The notes under the pieces were generated by a model. That model had not been told where the DNA came from, did not search any database, and saw only the letters and a list, made by a program, of their open reading frames with translations. Made by a program: the position numbers and the translations under genes. Shown here piece by piece: positions 42,735 through 55,200 of a stretch of 64,000 nucleotides of DNA. The DNA lies in assembly GCF_037126465.1 (NCBI RefSeq), contig NC_088202.1, positions 28,442,213 to 28,506,212 of the forward strand, written 5' to 3'. Within the stretch, counting starts at the first letter, position 1, and every line of letters starts with the position of its first letter. This stretch comes from Ornithodoros turicata. Lineage: Eukaryota; Arthropoda; Arachnida; Ixodida; Argasidae.

Positions 42735-44285
42735 CATGTGTATGAGACCGGTATCACAATATTTTGCACACCTTCACAAACTACTTGGCCAAGTTTATCT
42801 TCTGAAAACAGCGTACATATTGAATAAACGAGTTTTAAAGATTCGCACTACCTGTGCACACGTAAGGAAACACGGAGGAGAAGTAAGAAGAGTGAACTCC
42901 CCCACAGCGCCATTGAGAAAGCGTGGCCATTAATTCCGCGAATCTTTTGTGTCCGCAATGCGGCGCTCGCGTTCTGTGGTAGACTGCTGTAGTGGTGACT
43001 AGATCGTTCGGTCTTACCGCTCGGTAATGCAATTTTTTTTATCTCCGCTTGTGCGCTTCATCTGTGTATTAAAACGTGTTTTGATAAGTAAACATGATGC
43101 CTGTGTGTACGGGAAGGTTCTCTATTTCAGTTTCTAGCTAAGTGTTGTTTTGGTTCAGAAAAGGAAGACTTCCTTCCAGCACCGTTGGATCTGCACGTGA
43201 TTGATTCAAGAGTTTCAGAAAGAGCTTGCGAATTGCACTTTCACTTGCGAAGTGTGCGTCACTCTATGGAGTGTTATGCCATCATTAGGTGAGTAGCGCA
43301 GTGAGAAAACACTGACAAAGATGGAGGACAGAGGAGGACATTCTGACTCGGACTATCCTCATGGTCCCCTAACTTCGTTGGTATTTTCCTACTGAGCTGT
43401 TCAATCAATGAATACCTTCTACTAACTGGCCTAATCACCCAATTTTCCACGCTCCTGGATGGTATTAATCATTAAACAGAAAGAAGGCAGAAGAAAATAT
43501 CTAAACACATAATGCAGCCAGCTACAAAGCAGTCATTTATTTCTAGATGCCTCCAGTGAATGTTTACTTAACAAACTCTTCATTTGAGCGCGTCAGGGTA
43601 AAGTATCCAAGCGTAAAACATAGCATCGCCACAGCCGTATCTTCGGAGAGGTAGTCTCAGAGGGAACGCGAGCACCACGGCGCGGCCGGACAAGATTCGT
43701 GAAATTAGGGCCGCCATTTCCCAGCCGAGATTGGTCTCCTCACTTCTCCTCCGTCTGAGCCAGGCAGGCGAATGAAGCGCAGCGCAGGCGATTGATTCCG
43801 ATCGTGTGCTCCCCATTCACACGCAATATGCTAAACGAAAAGTCCTCGTTAGATACTCCTACATTCGCTTACCAGTATGAGATCTGAGAGTGACGTGTCG
43901 CGTGGAATATAGTGTTACCGATGTCACACTTCTGGCGGTAAGAACAAGTCCGATGCAAACCCAGAAGCACCCAAGAAGTCACATTACAGAAACCGATCAC
44001 AGACTCTCCACGACATGCAGACGCCGTCCCACCCGCCCGCCGGTCTCCAAAGGACCTCCGGCCGCTCCCTGATTGGCGTTGTCCAGGTGACGTTTTATTC
44101 GATGCCCAGAGAGGGAATTCCGTAATACTCTCAACGTCCGTCTTCTCTTGCCATGCATTGCATTAAATCGCACAGAGACTACTTCATTTTTTTGCGTAGG
44201 ATTTTCGGCGTTATTGTCGGTGATGAATGAGGAGTAAAACGGCACTATAGCTTCCTAATCGATTAGGACGGATGGGACAGTTCCT
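42735..44285. repeat. dispersed repeat, copy 1 (uninterrupted)
   Basis: Segments shared in order with 60445-61995 include GTGTATGAGACCG, TTCTGAAAACAGC(G)TACATATT and AATATGCTAA. The near-continuous part then runs GACGCCGTCCCA, CGCCCGCCGGT, CCAAAGG, GAGAGGGAATTCCG, ATACTCTCAACGTCCGTCTTC and AACGGCACTATAG. No coding capacity recognised. The part at about 43600-44285 is the best conserved. Confidence 0.65.
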
Positions 44286-45300
44286 TTCAATAGGGAAAAA
44301 ATTCTGGCATACCACTTTCTCGGCAGGAAGAGCAGTTTCCAGCAAGCATTTTATGGGGTGTACGGGAAATTTCATAGCCCCTGTAAGCACCTTCCTGCAA
44401 ACGTTTCAACGTTTTTCGTGCAAGGTGAAACCAGTAGGTGAACTACACTAGTACACGTGATTTTCCATGCGATTCAATGCGGTAATTTTCACGTTCGCAG
44501 TATCTCACCTTTACGGAATAGTGAAGTAACCGTGCTAGAGCTTCAGCCAAAACACATTTCCCGTAGAAATTTTGTTTTCTGACTTACTCGATTTGTGTAT
44601 CTTCCGCACGAAGATCAGTACTGACAGCATCAAAAGAGGATTGTACCAGGATGTAAAACATGCCGCATCTGTACACCTAGAAGAAAATGGAAACAGAGTT
44701 ATTGTCGTAAGTCCCTATACCTTGTAGATCCCACGTATGACAGCAGAAAAAAAAATTTATTCCGTCTAACGATCCAGGAAGGTATTCTTGGAAGCAAGCT
44801 ACGAATTGAACCTGTGCGAGGTCTGTCAGAGCGTGGGGACGAGGCTGTTGCCCACAGAGTATATACTGTTGAAGCGGCCGAAACCTATGTTGGCGACGCA
44901 GGTAAGCCACTCCCCTACGGGCAGTGTCTCTCAGACTGAATAAAAGTGGAACGTGTCCAATAAAAGTATGTGTGTCGCTCTTACACTGAATATGGTACGT
45001 TTGCAGTGCACTCGCCCAGCACTACTCATGGGATTGCTTTGTCAGGTAAGATAGTTGCCCTGCCATTGATAGAAGCACCAGGTAAATCTCTATACAGCAT
45101 GGTCTGAACACAACTACGAGGAGTGCCCCTTGAGTTCTCAGCATGACACAGAAAGAGGGGGCGTACAGACACCAAACTTTACCGTGGGACATGGGAACTC
45201 GTCAGTATTGACTGTACTACAAATGGCGTATGCGCGCTGCACGGTTTTGCTGTTGCGGCCGCAGCCAGGTAGCGCAGTTGAGCTAAAATGCAGAAAGTGA
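44286..45300. other. anonymous stretch
   Basis: No gene recognised. Short splice-like signals occur but no exon can be defended. Confidence 0.4.
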
Positions 45301-45304
45301 ATGC

Positions 45305-46060
45305 ATGTGCGCTCACCGTATATTTGTCTCGGAAGGCCCTAACTCAGCAAACATCCACCACGACATGTTGCGACATTCAGGAAGGATGGTGCATACTACA
45401 GCAGATGAAGAAGTAGACCGCCGAATTCAACCACGAACTGAACAGCTTCGAAGACCATCCCCGACCTGGCAGACCTGTGGGAGTGACGCCACGATAAAGC
45501 TTCCACGGCGATCACTATGATGTTACGGCACATCGCCAAGTCGACATCCGGGCCATCGCTCATGACAGAGGCATATCCAAGAGCAGAGTTCAGCGCACTT
45601 TGGCCGGATATCTTAACATCCACAAGGTATTTGCCGCATGGATCCAAGATTGTGCTCACCTGATCAAAAGCACACGCTCTAGACCACATCCATGGACAAT
45701 TGCCAGTCGTCGTTCAGGGCAGGTCCTGCGGTCTTCAGTACCTCGTTTCTAACCATGGGTCAAACATGGGTCTGCTACTTCCAACGCGGCAGCAAAGCCC
45801 AGTTCAAACAGTAGAAGCTCCCTCCTCCCCACCGCAGAAGAGGGCTTAGTGTCTTCCATCGGCGGGAAGAGTGGTGGGCATGGCCTTCTGGGATTCGGAG
45901 GGCGTGCTGGTCACCGATTACCATAAGAGACGGCAAACTGTCGCTGGGGACTACTTCACAATCTTGATTCGTCGATTACGGGACACCATCAAGGTCAAAT
46001 GATGCGGTATGCTAAGGGGACCATTTCCAGCAGGATAATGCGCTCCCACACAAAGCTGCT
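45305..46060 (+). pseudogene. mariner-family transposase pseudogene
   Basis: The front reads RIFVSEGPNSANIHHDML, then (another frame) DDPRPGRPVGVT, the N-terminal helix-turn-helix and linker of mariner transposases. After further frame changes the catalytic part gives MAFWDSEGVLVTDY (first aspartate, about 45890-45930), GDYFTILIRRLRDTI, and FQQDNALPH (second aspartate, about 46025), which is the DD34D layout. At least four frame changes and two stops are present. The C-terminus and inverted ends are not visible; a LINE tail follows directly. Confidence 0.75.
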
Positions 46061-46084
46061 TCGTTCGTCTAGTAGTTCCACAGT

Positions 46085-46545
46085 TTCTTGCACAGAATGT
46101 CATACTGGTCGTGCAGGCAACGTAGCAAGGGGACGTTACTTCATCGGGTGCGACTGAATATGACACGAACAAAACTCTTCCTGTTTAAGATGAGCCAACT
46201 GCCTTTTCCTCTTTGCCCCACGTGTCATGTCGAGGCAGACATGCAGCACATCGTCCTCGACTGCCAGCTGTCCAACCGGTCCAGCCTCCGACGCCATCTC
46301 GCCCGTGTGGGCTACCCAGAGCTTTCCCTCCCGCTACTACTTGGCCCTATTGAGCACGCTGAGGTCACAACTGCGCTGCTACAGTTCCTTCAGGACGCCG
46401 GACTCTTGGACGCTTTGTGATGTCTGCCTGCAGCAACTGGTGCCAAGCCTCTTGTATCGCTAACATTTCCTTTGTTTCACCTAACCATTAAATATATCTC
46501 CTGTACATCCAACCTGCAGAGCGGCATTTAAGCTGCTCTCATGGT
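46085..46545 (+). pseudogene. LINE C-terminal tail with 3' UTR
   Basis: The 110-codon frame ends the LINE protein: LHRVRLNMTRTK, then CPTCHVEADMQHIVLDC (C-x2-C-x8-H-x4-C), then LGPIEHAEVTTALLQFLQDA and a stop at 46418-46420. The 3' UTR includes ATTAAATATA. The copy is truncated upstream, where it meets the mariner remnant, so one probably inserted into or recombined with the other. Confidence 0.7.
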
Positions 46546-46573
46546 TTCTCATAAAAAAGAATAAGAATCTGTA

Positions 46574-47515
46574 GGGGAACGTGAGGTACAGTGAGGCATG
46601 GGGCAGAGTGTTACATTGCCGATATCTGCCTCATTCGAGAACCTTAGAGAACGAAACTGAAACAGTGCGACATCGTCATCGGTTCATGCTAGAAATGGGG
46701 GAGCCTTTGTCAGGTAGGCAAATCGTATTGACGGACGTATTTCGATTAGGGAAAAAACATATTTTGATGACATTTCTTTGGGTATTCAATAGTGACTCGA
46801 ATCCTACGCGTTCTAACTCTAGTAGATGAAAGCGGAATCACTCAGAACTAAAATCAAAAGGTGGCATGATGTTTGCTCGCGCTCAGCCACGTGCTGATGC
46901 GCACATCTCAAGAGCTGTGTGATTGGGCACGGTGTTAGAGGAGCACATTGGGCAAACTGAAGTAGTGTACTCCAGGGTCGGCAAACAGTTTCACCACCAT
47001 CACCACCACCGTACTCCAGGGTGTTGAATAGTACGGCTTCTACATGAAGTCTGGTTTCTGACAGGAGAGAATGTCGCGGGGAAATACGAAGCTAGGTTTC
47101 TGAGGTAGAGCAAAGAAAGACGGAATTCGTTTGTCGGCCCCGACGTTACTGATATGGCACTGCTAAATGGGAGCGATATTGTTGACGTCTTGCCTACCCT
47201 ACTGTGTGTTCACGCCAGCAGACGCCTCGAGCCCTGCTACACGTTCGAAGTTGACTTTCTATGAATTAATACGTTGTATGGTTCTGGTATCACACTCCCC
47301 CGGGGGTTGTAACACTCTGCCTTAGCCTGGGGCACACAGTTACAAGTGTTGGCTGTCTATACTTTAGCAATCCCTCGGAGTACCTCTTCAGAAATAACGT
47401 TCATTTTGTATGACCAGTATAAAACAAGATTTATTCTAGCCAGTGGAGTTAAAAATGTAAAGTTTTCTTTCCTGTACAAAAATGCGAAGAAATCTACAAA
47501 CGTTTCACGTTCCCC
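46574..47515. mobile_element. 942-bp TA-flanked DNA element (GGGGAACGTGA ends)
   Basis: GGGGAACGTGA at 46574 and its reverse complement TCACGTTCCCC ending at 47515 are flanked by TA (46572-46573 and 47516-47517), as expected for a Tc1/mariner-type insertion. An inner inverted pair (GGGGCAGAGTGTTACA near 46600 and TGTAACACTCTGCCTT near 47308) strengthens the call. It encodes no transposase. Confidence 0.65.
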
Positions 47516-47737
47516 TACTCGTTAAAAGCAAACACCGCATGTACACTTACGATAATACGATCACAAAACTATATGCCATCACTAAGCCCGTTTTCATGGA
47601 CGTCGTTTCAGCCAATTCAATTTGAATTCAATCAATTTCTCTTTTTTTTCTAAAGTTCCGTGTTCACGCCGCGAAGCTACTATGGCTATGAGTGGCGTAC
47701 AGACGTGAACAGATGGAGAGAGGACACCGGGAATTAG

Positions 47738-47906
47738 TATGCGTCCTGGGCCGACTTCATGGGATATTGTGCCGCCGTTCGTCTGAAAAGTCTCCGGAAA
47801 ACCCAGGGAAAACCTGAAACAGCACTGCTGGTGGTAGGATTCAAACCCACCACCTCCCAGTCTTCAGCACGACCTTGGCGACCACCGACAAGTGGGACGC
47901 TTAACC
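47738..47906 (-). mobile_element. tRNA-derived SINE, copy 3
   Basis: On the minus strand: an A-box-like TCGGTGGTCGCC, a B-box GGGTTTGAATCC, then GGTTTTCCCTGGGTTTTCC and GTCGGCCCAGGACGCATAC. It closely matches copy 2 at 10440-10610. Confidence 0.7.
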
Positions 47907-49470
47907 CAGAGCCGTATACTAAAAAGGGAGTCTGGCCATTGGGACTCGACCTGTCAATCACAGTTTCGCTTCACTGATTGGTTTGCTTTTTATCAAGGGG
48001 GTCGCCATGACACTTCACTGCCACACAAAATGGCGACGAAAACAAACACAGTGAAGCGGGGATTTCGTGACAAAAAATTTTCACAGACTACTCTCATTTT
48101 ACGCTGCAAATGTACATCCTCATATATGTTTCTCGGAAATCAGTTTCAACTGATGCTCACCCATCGATATCTAACCAAAAATAATACGTTTTGTCGTCGG
48201 TGTTAGACTTAACACGGCGATCACGACGAAATCATAACAAAAAACGGCACTGTGCTGCACAATCTTATATTTAATTGCTGGATTTCATGAATATAGTCAT
48301 TCTTGCCTTTTATATTCCAACAATTCATGTAGATTTTTTTCAAAATCTTACCTACGACAGAATGTGCCCCCAGCAGGTGGATCTGCCGGCAGCGGTACAA
48401 GGATGGAAGCAGACGACCATTCCCGACGAGCCCCACACACTCTGGGTGGCGTTCGTCAAATTTGCACGAAGAATCCAATAGTTTTGCAGATAGCGAGAGG
48501 TATCCATTTCAATCCCATCCAATCCACTTGCCACCCAAAATGGCGCTGCCCATGTTCGATAGGGAGACAAAAAGTGAGGATAGGTTGATGGATAGCGCCC
48601 TATATTTCAAGCCTCTATTGGTCAGAAAGCTGAAAAAGTGGGTGGAGCTTCAGGTATAGGCATGACCCATTAATGGCCAAACTCCCTTTTAATATACGGC
48701 TCTGGCTTAACCCGCTCGGCAATGCCGCTGGTGACAATTTTGTGGTGTTAGCGTTACATTACGCCGTGAACGCATCGTTTTGTTATGGGTCTCTTAGCCG
48801 GGACCGCAGCATTTGGATAGACCACGTCATGATGTTGTCGGGGCATTGTCAGAGAGCCAAGGACTTTGCGGCCGCTGTCCGAGTCTGGGACGGGTTGCAA
48901 GCTGGTTGAGATCCGTGTCGGATAGGGGTTCGTGATTTTGGGGTTGCGTCCGGACGGATAGACCGCCCTTGCAGTAGCCTGTCTTGCCTTAACGGAAGCA
49001 CTTCATTATTACAGGTCTCACTCAGAATACAAAAGGAAGATATTTCACGCTGAATGTCGCGACAGTTACCTGCCTTCGCGACGATTAGCGACGTGTCAAT
49101 TTCGATATGTAATGCAGCAATAACTACTACGTGATTCGCAATGACCTCGCTCGGCGTGGTAGCACACGAGGACAGTCTTTGAGCTGGCCATGAAACTCAC
49201 CAACCATCATAGTTAAAATAAAGTTGCTGTTGTTGTAGCATTATGAGGTCATAGCGAACATTTTCGCCTGGACGTAAGGACAAATATCTTATGCCACACG
49301 GGTATGGCTTAACGACGACTTGCCAAGGGGCACTTGACCTGTAGTCAAAGGGCGCGGGTTCAATTCGTGCCACTGCCTTTCTTTATGGGTGACTGACGTA
49401 TTTCTGTATTTCATGTTCTTAGACACTTTGAGGATCTTGGTGTATCTATCAACTTATATGTAGATCTGAG
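47907..49470. other. anonymous stretch with a possible tRNA-like relic
   Basis: No gene recognised. Near 49330-49375, GCGCGGGTTCAATTCGTGCC resembles a B box and acceptor stem. I could not build a full cloverleaf, so it is at best a tRNA or SINE relic. Confidence 0.4.
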
Positions 49471-49474
49471 CGCG

Positions 49475-49755
49475 GGTGCGGGTATACCCGCGGGTGCCCG
49501 CAGTTTCCCGTATATCGTCACGATTTGCGGGTATGAATTCGCGATCGACGCGGGTAGCGGGTAAAATGCGGGTGTACCGCAATGCGACCGCGGGTAATGC
49601 GGGTATATCCGGCCGAGCGCGTGAATACCGCTCACTCTCCCCTGTGGGTCCCAATGCGGGTACACAGACACCACTGCGGGTGCGGGTCGGCCAGATTAAA
49701 TTCTTGCGAGTGCGGGTCACACACGCGCGGGTTCACGTTTGCTTACCCGCACTCA
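49475..49755. repeat. degenerate GCGGGT(A/G) array
   Basis: More than 15 copies of GCGGGT or its complement occur in 280 bp, mostly spaced irregularly, for example GCGGGTGCGGGTATACCCGC at the start. The array changes strand at both ends. It is neither a simple satellite nor coding. Confidence 0.7.
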
Positions 49756-49829
49756 CTTCTACTTTTATGCTCCATTCTCTGAACAAATTACTTTCCACCC
49801 ACGACAATATGCTTGACGAGTAGCCCTCT

Positions 49830-51100
49830 AGCTTGACTAATAAGACGACCCCTCTTCTGTTCACCTCCATTCATGTGCGGAGGCACACTGTCGTTGCGTA
49901 TTGGCGGCACACGACAATGCAGTATACTGCATTTGTCAAGTTTGTTCAAAATATTGTATTCTATCCGTTCGCAGAGCGTGAAGATTTCGCTGATTCAGTT
50001 CTGGCGGATGTATGCATCGTGGTCGACTCGGTTCACAATAACACAATAATAAAAAGTGGGAAGAACCTGCACGTCTACATCACAATTCTCATGAATGCCG
50101 TAAGTACGCGGTATTTCAACTGCGTCTAGCATGCCTGCATGCATCATAGCGTGAATGTCGGGCGTTGCAGTGCAAGCACTTCGATATGCACTAGGAAAAT
50201 ACCGGGCACCTTTGGCAGCATGGCATCCTCTGGAAAATGTGAAACCTCGTGTAATATGTCATTCGTTAAAACAGTGTGCTGGTATTCCAACACTCAACTT
50301 CTTCAGTGTTGTGTCTCGACAGAGTATCCTACAACAAAGAACACAACGTTACGACGTTCAGAGAGGTCGCGTAGGCCACCGGATCGGTTCCAGCCATGAC
50401 AATATTTCCAGGGAGAGAAGTGTTGTGTGGGTGGAAATGACTAGGACCAAGAACGGAAGGGCAATTTCTCGAGGGGACCGAGGAAGGTGATCATTCGGTG
50501 CCGGACGTGGGCAGAGATGGTTGTTTTACAGGATTAAAGATCCAACATTTCTATCATCACCGTCAGTCAGCTTGCATCACGAGCGAAATAACTCACAGCG
50601 TAAAAAATGTCCAAATAGCTCGGATTAGGAATAAATGAGTCATCTTAATGACTTTTAGATCCGACCATTTAGCTCGACAGAGGATAGAGCAAGTCATGAA
50701 AACATCGAACATCGAGCCAAAAGCGAAATCGAGGAAGCGACAAAAAAAAAGAACAAGAGAGAAAAAAGAAAGAAAGAAAATCAGGAATTACCATGGCAAA
50801 ATATTTTCGCAATGCGATGTGTCACTGCGCAACCTAATTTACAAAAACAATCAGAGAAAGCATCCGCGGAGGACAGACATGATCCCCGGGAAACGTGGAG
50901 AAGTCCCCGTACCTTCCTTCGTTGTTTCTTTCTTCTCAGCACTCAGGATAATGCTTATACCCACTTCAGCACCTCTGGTCTACGCCACGAGTCACATCAG
51001 AGGGGAATAGGCTACGTCACGACGTTCCCTCATTGCTCGATACGATCTTTCCATGAGTGGAGGACCTTTGAAGGGCTTGCGGCAATGATGCCATAGAAAC
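49830..51100. other. anonymous stretch with a possible retroelement pol tail
   Basis: At about 50340-50399 a frame reads LRRSERSRRPPDRFQP and stops. This arginine/proline ending is common at the end of LTR-retrotransposon pol proteins. Nothing upstream supports an integrase, so I give it little weight. A lysine/arginine-rich, A-run-containing segment lies near 50700-50800. Confidence 0.3.
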
Positions 51101-51107
51101 GTAGGGT

Positions 51108-51260
51108 CCCAGGCAGCACAATGTACCGAAAGTCGAGTGCAATAGGGGTGGACGGTATGTGTCTTATCAATGTTCTTTAGTTTCACCAGTTCGTTCAAGG
51201 TCTTCCACCTACCCGTCCACCCCTATTGCACTCGACTTTCAGTACATTGTGTTGCTTGGG
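51108..51260. mobile_element. 153-bp foldback element abutting the P-like transposon
   Basis: The arms CCCAGGCAGCACAATGTACC and, reverse-complemented from the right, CCCAAGCAACACAATGTACT continue through GAAAGTCGAGTGCAATAGGGG, about 48 bp each. The right end touches or overlaps by 2 bp the left inverted repeat of the P-like element. Confidence 0.7.
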
Positions 51261-52095
51261 GTGGGTTCACACAAGGGAGGCATCCCAGGGATAAGTCCGC
51301 GGATGGTGTAGGCGTCACAGCCTACGTCATCAAAATGTGCGTCTTCTCCGGTCCGCGGGGGACCAAAATCCCACCGCGGGCCATTCGCCTCCAACCCACA
51401 AACGATCCCCGTGTTTGCGGGCGACCTGAAGACGGAGCAGCGTCTTTTGACTGTTTTTGTCTTCTTTCGACATGCTGTTTTACAGCGCTGACAGCTGAAG
51501 CACAGGGAATTCGAAGAACCGCATAATAAAAAAGGGAAACCGTGTACGGGTCTTCACGAAGCAAGAAAAAAAATGGGGATAACGAGGGTTTTGTTACGGG
51601 CCAATTTATCTCCACTTTATACCCACTAGAGTACTGCTTGAAAACTTACTGCACGATACAGCTACAGATAAATTATGATTATGAGTATTACGATTATGGC
51701 AGGTTTTGCATATGCATATGTCGCGTTGTCCTGTAAATAGCTTTTACTATACGTGTCCAGACTCGAGAACTGACAGTTGTCTGTTTCCTTCGCTTAAAAC
51801 TCAGTGTAATTTGATTTCTTTCTTTTCAAGGAAGTGGACGTTTTATGATTCCACGGCACAGCAACCCTGCTCCTACGCAAAGGCGTCGACCGCGAAATAT
51901 GTGTTCTCATCGACGATAGCAGTTTGTTTTTTATTTCACTGGTGCAATGGTTTCCTGCATTGCGGAATTTTTTAGATGAAATGTACTCCAAAGTGCAATA
52001 CTTCCATTATTCTGTTCAACCACAGTGCAGAAGTGTGGGAAAACTCGTTGACGCACAGAGTTGTTGGAAACAGGCTTATCCGCTCCCACCCAGTG

Positions 52096-52170
52096 ATCTC
52101 TATAGTGTATGGCTGGATCGCGCATAGGCTGCGCCAGAGCGTGGTCATCGGCCGCCATATTGGTGGGCCC
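52096..52170 (+). promoter_or_regulatory. probable promoter segment of the P-like transposase
   Basis: The segment lies 80-150 bp upstream of exon 1. It begins ATCTCTATAGTGTATGGCTGG and ends GGCCGCCATATTGGTGGG. The opposite-strand copy at about 56640-56725 has TATAAAGG in the corresponding place, so the repeated unit probably carries a TATA-type promoter. Here the box has decayed to TATAGTG. This is inference from position and similarity. Confidence 0.35.
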
Positions 52171-52248
52171 AACACGTACTCTCGTCTGCATTTAGTTAAG
52201 CGCGGCTGCCCGCGATTTTTTTGTTTCCTTTAGATTAGAGGGCATGCC

Positions 52249-55200
52249 ATGCTAGCTTGTTGCAGTTTTCAGTGCACTTCACGCACGGACAGACGAAATG
52301 GGTTAACTTTTCACAGGTAAGCTATTTATTTTGAGGAAAAACAGTGTTTATTCGTATCGCATGTATGTGACACTCGCGCTTGCTCGCACTGCTACTTCGC
52401 TGGTGCTGTTTGGTACTAAGAAATTATGTTTGGCTGCTCTATTTATGTATTTTCTACACAATGTCCTTGTGCTATACAGGTTCCCTCACAGTCTCCCAGC
52501 CGTGCTGAAGAAGTGGGTGCAGAAGATGCATCGCAAAAATCGGGCCCTATCTAAATCTTCGGTGCTCTGCAGCAGACACTTTGAGGAGGCCTGTTTCGAT
52601 CGTACAGGGGAAACTGCGCGACTCAAGAGTGATGCTGTGCCTACAAAGTTTGACTTTCCACAGCACCTCCTGAAAGTAAACACAATAGTAACACATTAGA
52701 ATTTGCTTGGGAACCTGTGGAGATGTGGGGTACCCGTGTAATGTGAAGCAGTTCTGAATGTGGTAGTTGATCCAACAAGCTCAGTACAAGTCTTCAGAAG
52801 TGAAACATCTGTCAACATACATGACACGACAAAACTTATGGGACAAAATTTATGGTACAAAATAATTTACATTCCCTGCTAGGCTTTCTGTCATGATCTT
52901 TAAAGCTCATGACAATGTAAGAAATAGCTTGCTAACAAAATTCTGTTATATTGAGGTTCCACAACTTCTCAATTTTAGCTGGTGGTGACCACAACAGCTC
53001 TGAATTTGTGCACTGTGCTCTGGGTGCAAAGTCATGGAGACTTGTAAGACTTTTTTCTTTCTTTTTTCTTTTTTTTGCGAACTCACATTGCACTTGCTGG
53101 ACTGAACTGACGCTACTACTTTTTGCTTTTATGGTTCTTCGCAATGTAATTTTACATTCACTCCCTAGAAATGCAGAGTCATGTCCCTGATTTGATTATT
53201 CAAGACAGTCTTAGTATAAGGTTAGGGTCCTGTGGCGTAATATTCGAGCTTGTAAGAACCGATACATACTAGCTCGTTAGGTATTTCTCATGCAATGCAA
53301 AAATAAATAAATAAATAATAATGAAGGAAAAACAATAATTTCTAGGTTTTCACTGCAGTGCCCACTGACCTCCATCATGACCTCAGTTCCTGGCATGTGC
53401 AACAAACGTGGAAATAAATGCTGAATTTAACAAATGTTGTCATTTATCCCACATGAACAACAGCTTCTAAAGATAATTAATTAATCTTTCCAATACAGAG
53501 GGTACAGCCACCTCCAACAAGACATAACATAGAGGTAGAGCAGGGCGTCAACCATGAGATTTCACAGCCAGGACCATCGTGGGCCGCAGGTCCAGAAGTC
53601 TTGTCACCTCAGCCAGTCCAGTCCTCACATAACCTTGCTGCTGACCACACATACACAGTCCAAGAGAGTCCACGGACCTTAAAAAGGAAGATAGACATCA
53701 CAGTTGAAGCACTGGACAACGTGAAGAAGAAGCTGAAACGCTCTGAAGAAAATGCCCGAAGACTGAAGAAAAAGGTACTCACTGCGGAGAGTGTTACAGA
53801 AGATCTCGAGAGGAAATCTCTCGTATCAAGTCAATGCACTGACATGCTTCGTGGCACCTTGTCTGATGTGCAGCTAGATTTAGTACTGCGCACCCTATAG
53901 AACAAAGCTGGAAAAGTAAGCAGAGAGCAGAATCCCCAGTAACTGCGTAGCTTTGCGCTCACTCTTCAGTTTTATTCAGCAAAGGCATACGAGTACGTCA
54001 GGAAGACATTTAACCTTTCGCTTCCACACAAGGCAACACCTAGGTCGTGGTACAGCTCTATACACGGCGAACGAGGTTTCACAGAGGAAGCCTTTGATGC
54101 ACTTAAGGTGCTAATCGGGGAACAACAGAAGTTGTCGAAACGTGTTGTTTGTTCCCCGATGCTTGATGAAATGAGCATAAAGAACACATCCAGTTCGCAG
54201 GAGAGTCGTTTCAAGGTTTTGTTAACCTTGGTACCGGCCATGTTGATGATAGCCAGGAGCCAGCTACGCAGGCTCTTGTTTTCCTTGTGGTAGCCATGGA
54301 CAGCAGTTGGAAAGTGCCGTGCGCATACTTCCTTATCTCCAGCTTCAGTGGACAAGAGAAGGCAAATCTCTTAACTCTCTGTTACAGAAACTACATGAAA
54401 CTGGCATTCTAGTAGCAGCTGTCGTGAGTGATGGTTTAGGCTCGAATCTCACAAAGTTTCGAGAGCTTGGGGCAGACATTCGGGCCCCCTCCCTCAGGCC
54501 GTGGTTTCCACACCCGTCAGATTATTCTTCGAGGGTTCACATCATACTTGATGCCTGCCACATGCTCAAGCTTGTGCGCAATGCCTTTGGGATCATGCAA
54601 GTCTTCCAAGATAGCAATGGAGGGCAGATAAAGTGGAGCTTCATTGTACGCCTTCAGGAGCTCCAAAAGACAGAAGGGTTGCGGGCAGGCAACAAACTCA
54701 GGGCTGCACACATTGATTGGAGCAGCCAAAAGATGAAAGTCAACTTGGCTGCCCACACACTCAGTGCAAGCATCGCAGATGCGCTGGAATTCTGTGATCA
54801 AGACCTAAACATTGCAAGCCTTCAAGGGTGCGAAGCTACAGTGAACTTCCTCAGAAGATTCGACCGTCTCTTCGACATCCTGAACTCTCGCAATCCTCTG
54901 GCAAAGAACTTCAAGGCACCAATCCGATACGCAACCCACCACCTTTGGATGTCATTCTTTAATGACATGGATGGTTATATAACCGCTCTAAAAGATGGAT
55001 TTGGGAAGCCAGTTCTAGAATCTGCAAGAAAAACAGGATTCCTTGGATTCCTGATCAACATGAGAAGCCTTCAAAGTTTCTGCGCTTGCCTTCTCTCTGG
55101 CGAAAATCCACACTTGAAGTACATGCTTACCTACAAGATTTCACAAGATCACCTTGAGCTTTTCTCCTCTGCACTAAGAGGCAGAGGTGGGTGGAGCAAT

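Noticed and set aside
49330..49375. Possible tRNA gene
   Set aside because: The B-box-like GGTTCAATTC is present, but no complete cloverleaf or matching A box at normal spacing.
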